Part shown: positions 61,598 to 64,000 of the stretch, one piece after another | How positions within the stretch are numbered: position 1 is the first letter of the stretch | Layout of the letters: the number at the start of each line of letters is the position of its first letter | Assembly (NCBI GenBank): GCA_038501195.1 | Contig: JBBPUQ010000002.1 | Coordinates: 5,347,001 to 5,411,000 of the forward strand | Source of the DNA: Nemania diffusa | Lineage: Eukaryota; Ascomycota; Sordariomycetes; Xylariales; Xylariaceae | DNA: 64,000 bases | Direction: 5' to 3' | Notes under the pieces: model-generated | The model's input: only the letters and a program-made list of their open reading frames with translations | The model's database searches: none | Told to the model about the DNA's origin: nothing | Made by a program: the position numbers and the translations under genes

Positions 61598-64000
61598 ATG
61601 AAAACGGGTTTGCCACGTTTCTATACATCCGAATATAAATTTAGCAAATTCACTAAAATCCACCCCGCTGGCGCGAACTTCGGAGTAATGCTCGATTTGT
61701 CAGGTCACAATCATCCCGCGCGGGAATCCTGTACCGCCCAACCGCAGCACAACCGCCTATCTAGGCTCTTCAATCGCAGGACAAGGTCTTTAAGCCGAGC
61801 GTTAAATGGCACACAGAGCTCTGCGTCTCATGATATCATCAGCTCATTGAGTCATCTCCAAGTACAGGGCAGTCCTACGAGTGATGAGACCTCCTTGTCC
61901 AACGCTACAGACTCAAGGTATCACGCCATGGAAACCCCGCAGAAACCCCGATCATACTGACCACTGTATATTTTAGCGCTGACCATTGGAGACCTGTCCT
62001 TGATCAGTTTCGATCTCAGGTTGGTCCGAACACATATGTCCAAGTTGCATTAGCCAATTGCGTGGATGCTTTAGAAGGCGAGATTGAAAGGGTATTGCTG
62101 GACACTTCGTGTTCTATCACATCTGATATCTTTGATGGCCTGAGGCCTTTTGTCGGACGCCTGCGATCCGTCACTGAGGTAGTGAGTGTGATTGCTCCAA
62201 CTAGCCCTGAAGTTGGGGCAATTATATGGGGAAGCCTGTCTTTCATTGTTAAGGTTTGTTCATTTATATTGCCAGCCAACGCTGTAGCTTAAGGTGCCTC
62301 TTACAGTCCAGCTTCAACAATGCCACAATCGCGCGTACGATAATAAAATCTCTGGAGCCTGTTGGACAAGACTTTGAGAGATTTGGAAAGTACCTTGCTA
62401 TGTTTGGGAAGTGCGATCCCCTTACGAAAGCTACTGAGAAATACTACGACGAATTCATTGAGCTACTGGGATATTCCGTCCATATACTATCTCAACGTAC
62501 GTCGGCATCTAGGCTTCTACGGGGAGTATAATGTTAATGTCAAGCCCATCTGACAGATAGGTACGCATCGCCCCCCACAAATGTGGTGGAAGAAGAATTG
62601 CATAGGAAGATGGCCCGAATCACTAGACAAGGTCTTCACGTCGAGAGAGAAGCCAAAGCGGCAAAATATCAGTCTGATGAGGAATGGAAGGCAAATAATA
62701 AGTCAGGTGAGAAACGGCACAACCTACCAACCCCAAAGAAAGCCATATGCTTCTTTGATAAATTTGAAAACAGAAACTTCTCAGGACGAGTGTGTGTTTT
62801 ACAAAGTTTGGAAGCAGGGCTAATAGAAAGGGATGGAACACCCCGTCCTAGCGTATCCGTCCTTTTGCATGGCCTGGGTGGAGTTGGCAAGTCAGAAATT
62901 GCCATCAAGTTTATTTACACCCACCAAAGCTTATATCCTTATATATTTTGGTTCCCTCCTGATTCTAGAGAAAAACTTGTAATTGCTATATCAAACGCTT
63001 GCAAGAATATGGGAGTGCTTCCCCCAGACTCAACGTCGGATTTAAAGGCAGTCCCACTTATTTGGCGAGAATGGCTCTCTGAAAATAGTGAGTTGGCTGG
63101 TTATGTGATCTTGTGGTCTTGTGTCTTTTCTTGCGACTGACGGTATAACAGCCAGATGGCTCATTGTGTTCGACAATGTCGAGCAACGCTCTTTACTCAA
63201 GGAGTTTTGGCCACGAAGTAACAAGGGAACAATCATTATCACAAGTCGGCATCCCCAAATTGGGGCGACAATTGTGGACCATGATTACGACATTCGACCG
63301 ATGTCAATAGATGAAAGCAAGGAATTACTATATACGCTTCTTCCCCGCGAGTATCAACTGGGAGGCGAGACAGAAGTCCATGAAGCAGAAAGAGTTTGCA
63401 AGCTGGTTGATGGCCTACCGTTAGCCATTATTCTGACAGCTGGCTTACTACGAGAAACCCACCGCACATTGCAAGAAACGTCGCATATTCTTGAACAAAA
63501 GCGGGAGTTCCTGTTGGATTGGTCTCCTGATATAGATGACGAAGACTCTGCCTCAACTTTAACCATGCTCTGGGAAGCCAACCTGCTTAGTTTGCCTGCT
63601 GACTCCTTGCATATTTTGCAAGTGATGTCCTTTCTAGACCCAGATAGCATTGATGAAGCTCTCTTAACCAATTTTGAGATTCCAGCATTACATGGCATTC
63701 TCCCCTCCGACCAATCCAGTTTTCTGTACTCGATCAGAAACCTCTTTAATCATTCGATGATTCGCAGAGACAAGACTTCGTTGTCCATTCATAGGCTTGT
63801 CCAAGATGTCACAATACGCAGAATGAGTGATTCAGAACGGAAAGGAATTTTCAACATAGCAGTCGAGTTAGTTTGGGCTGTATTTCCCAGACAATCGGAG
63901 GAGGGGTTACTGATGTCTTCTCTCAATGGGAAATGCGAAACGCTGCTACCCCATGTTGAGTCACTTGAAGCAAGGTTCAATGAGTTTCCTGACAAAACTG
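61598..64000 (+). CDS. NB-ARC (NLR-type, STAND) receptor with DUF7708-like N-terminal domain, 5' part
   Basis: Exons 61598-61917, 61977-62253, 62307-62496, 62557-63087 and 63152 to the window end keep one frame for 722 codons. The start may be ATG 61598 or 61688 (MLDLSGHNHP). Residues about 110-260 (ALANCVDALEGEIERVLL, FDGLRPFVGRLRSVTEVVSV, EVGAIIWGSLSFIVK) resemble the fungal DUF7708 effector-type domain. The NB-ARC ATPase follows: P-loop HGLGGVGKSEIA near 367, WLIVFDNVE (Walker B) near 441, TIIITSRHP, VDGLPLAI, and a winged-helix part with SLSIHRLVQDV. Repeats (usually TPR, WD40 or ankyrin) should follow downstream. Such proteins control programmed cell death and non-self recognition in fungi. 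All key ATPase motifs seen are intact, so this allele is probably functional. Confidence 0.88.

Overview
The window is nuclear DNA of a filamentous ascomycete (Pezizomycotina). The genes carry short 45-75 bp introns with GT..AG ends. The proteins are fungal types, and two blocks are almost pure A+T with sharp edges, as left by repeat-induced point mutation (RIP). The species cannot be named from the sequence alone; nothing here is bacterial, viral or organellar.

Layout. 1-1466 is an A+T-saturated block cut by the window edge, followed by a MITE-like element (1469-1748). 1.9-3.2 kb holds a broken MmgE/PrpD (cis-aconitate-decarboxylase-like) gene with a small insertion. An intact four-exon cytochrome P450 lies at 3763-5553 (minus). 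5.6-15 kb is gene-poor and full of old repeats, with a possible beta-propeller protein (6818-8074) between diverged inverted repeats and a DUF7924-type nuclease-like gene broken by a stop (11554-12924). 15.3-31.9 kb is the conserved core: RPT4 ATPase of the 26S proteasome, GFA1 (chitin precursor synthesis), the proteasome beta-7 subunit PRE4, an HCNGP/SAP30BP-like protein, a mitochondrial-looking conserved protein and a small Con-8-like conidiation protein. 32-36 kb holds degenerate tandem repeats and no clear gene.

36242-46120 is one nested transposon block: a hAT-type DNA transposon (22-bp terminal inverted repeats, perfect 8-bp target duplication) into which an LTR retrotransposon (two 310-bp LTRs, 5-bp duplication) inserted. 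All of it was then converted to A+T by RIP. Right of it, 46-64 kb is an accessory region: a four-exon conserved fungal protein, kinase relics, a divergent kinase-like gene, a multi-span membrane protein, a CmcJ/AsaB-type oxygenase-like gene, a frameshifted amidase and the 5' part of an NB-ARC (NLR-type) receptor that leaves the window.

The core genes serve protein turnover, cell-wall precursor supply and gene expression. The accessory right arm resembles fungal regions rich in self/non-self recognition and secondary-metabolism genes, with several members decaying. Exon-intron models were built by hand from splice sites and reading-frame continuity; spliced lengths all divide by three, apart from the pseudogenes and the NLR gene that runs off the window.
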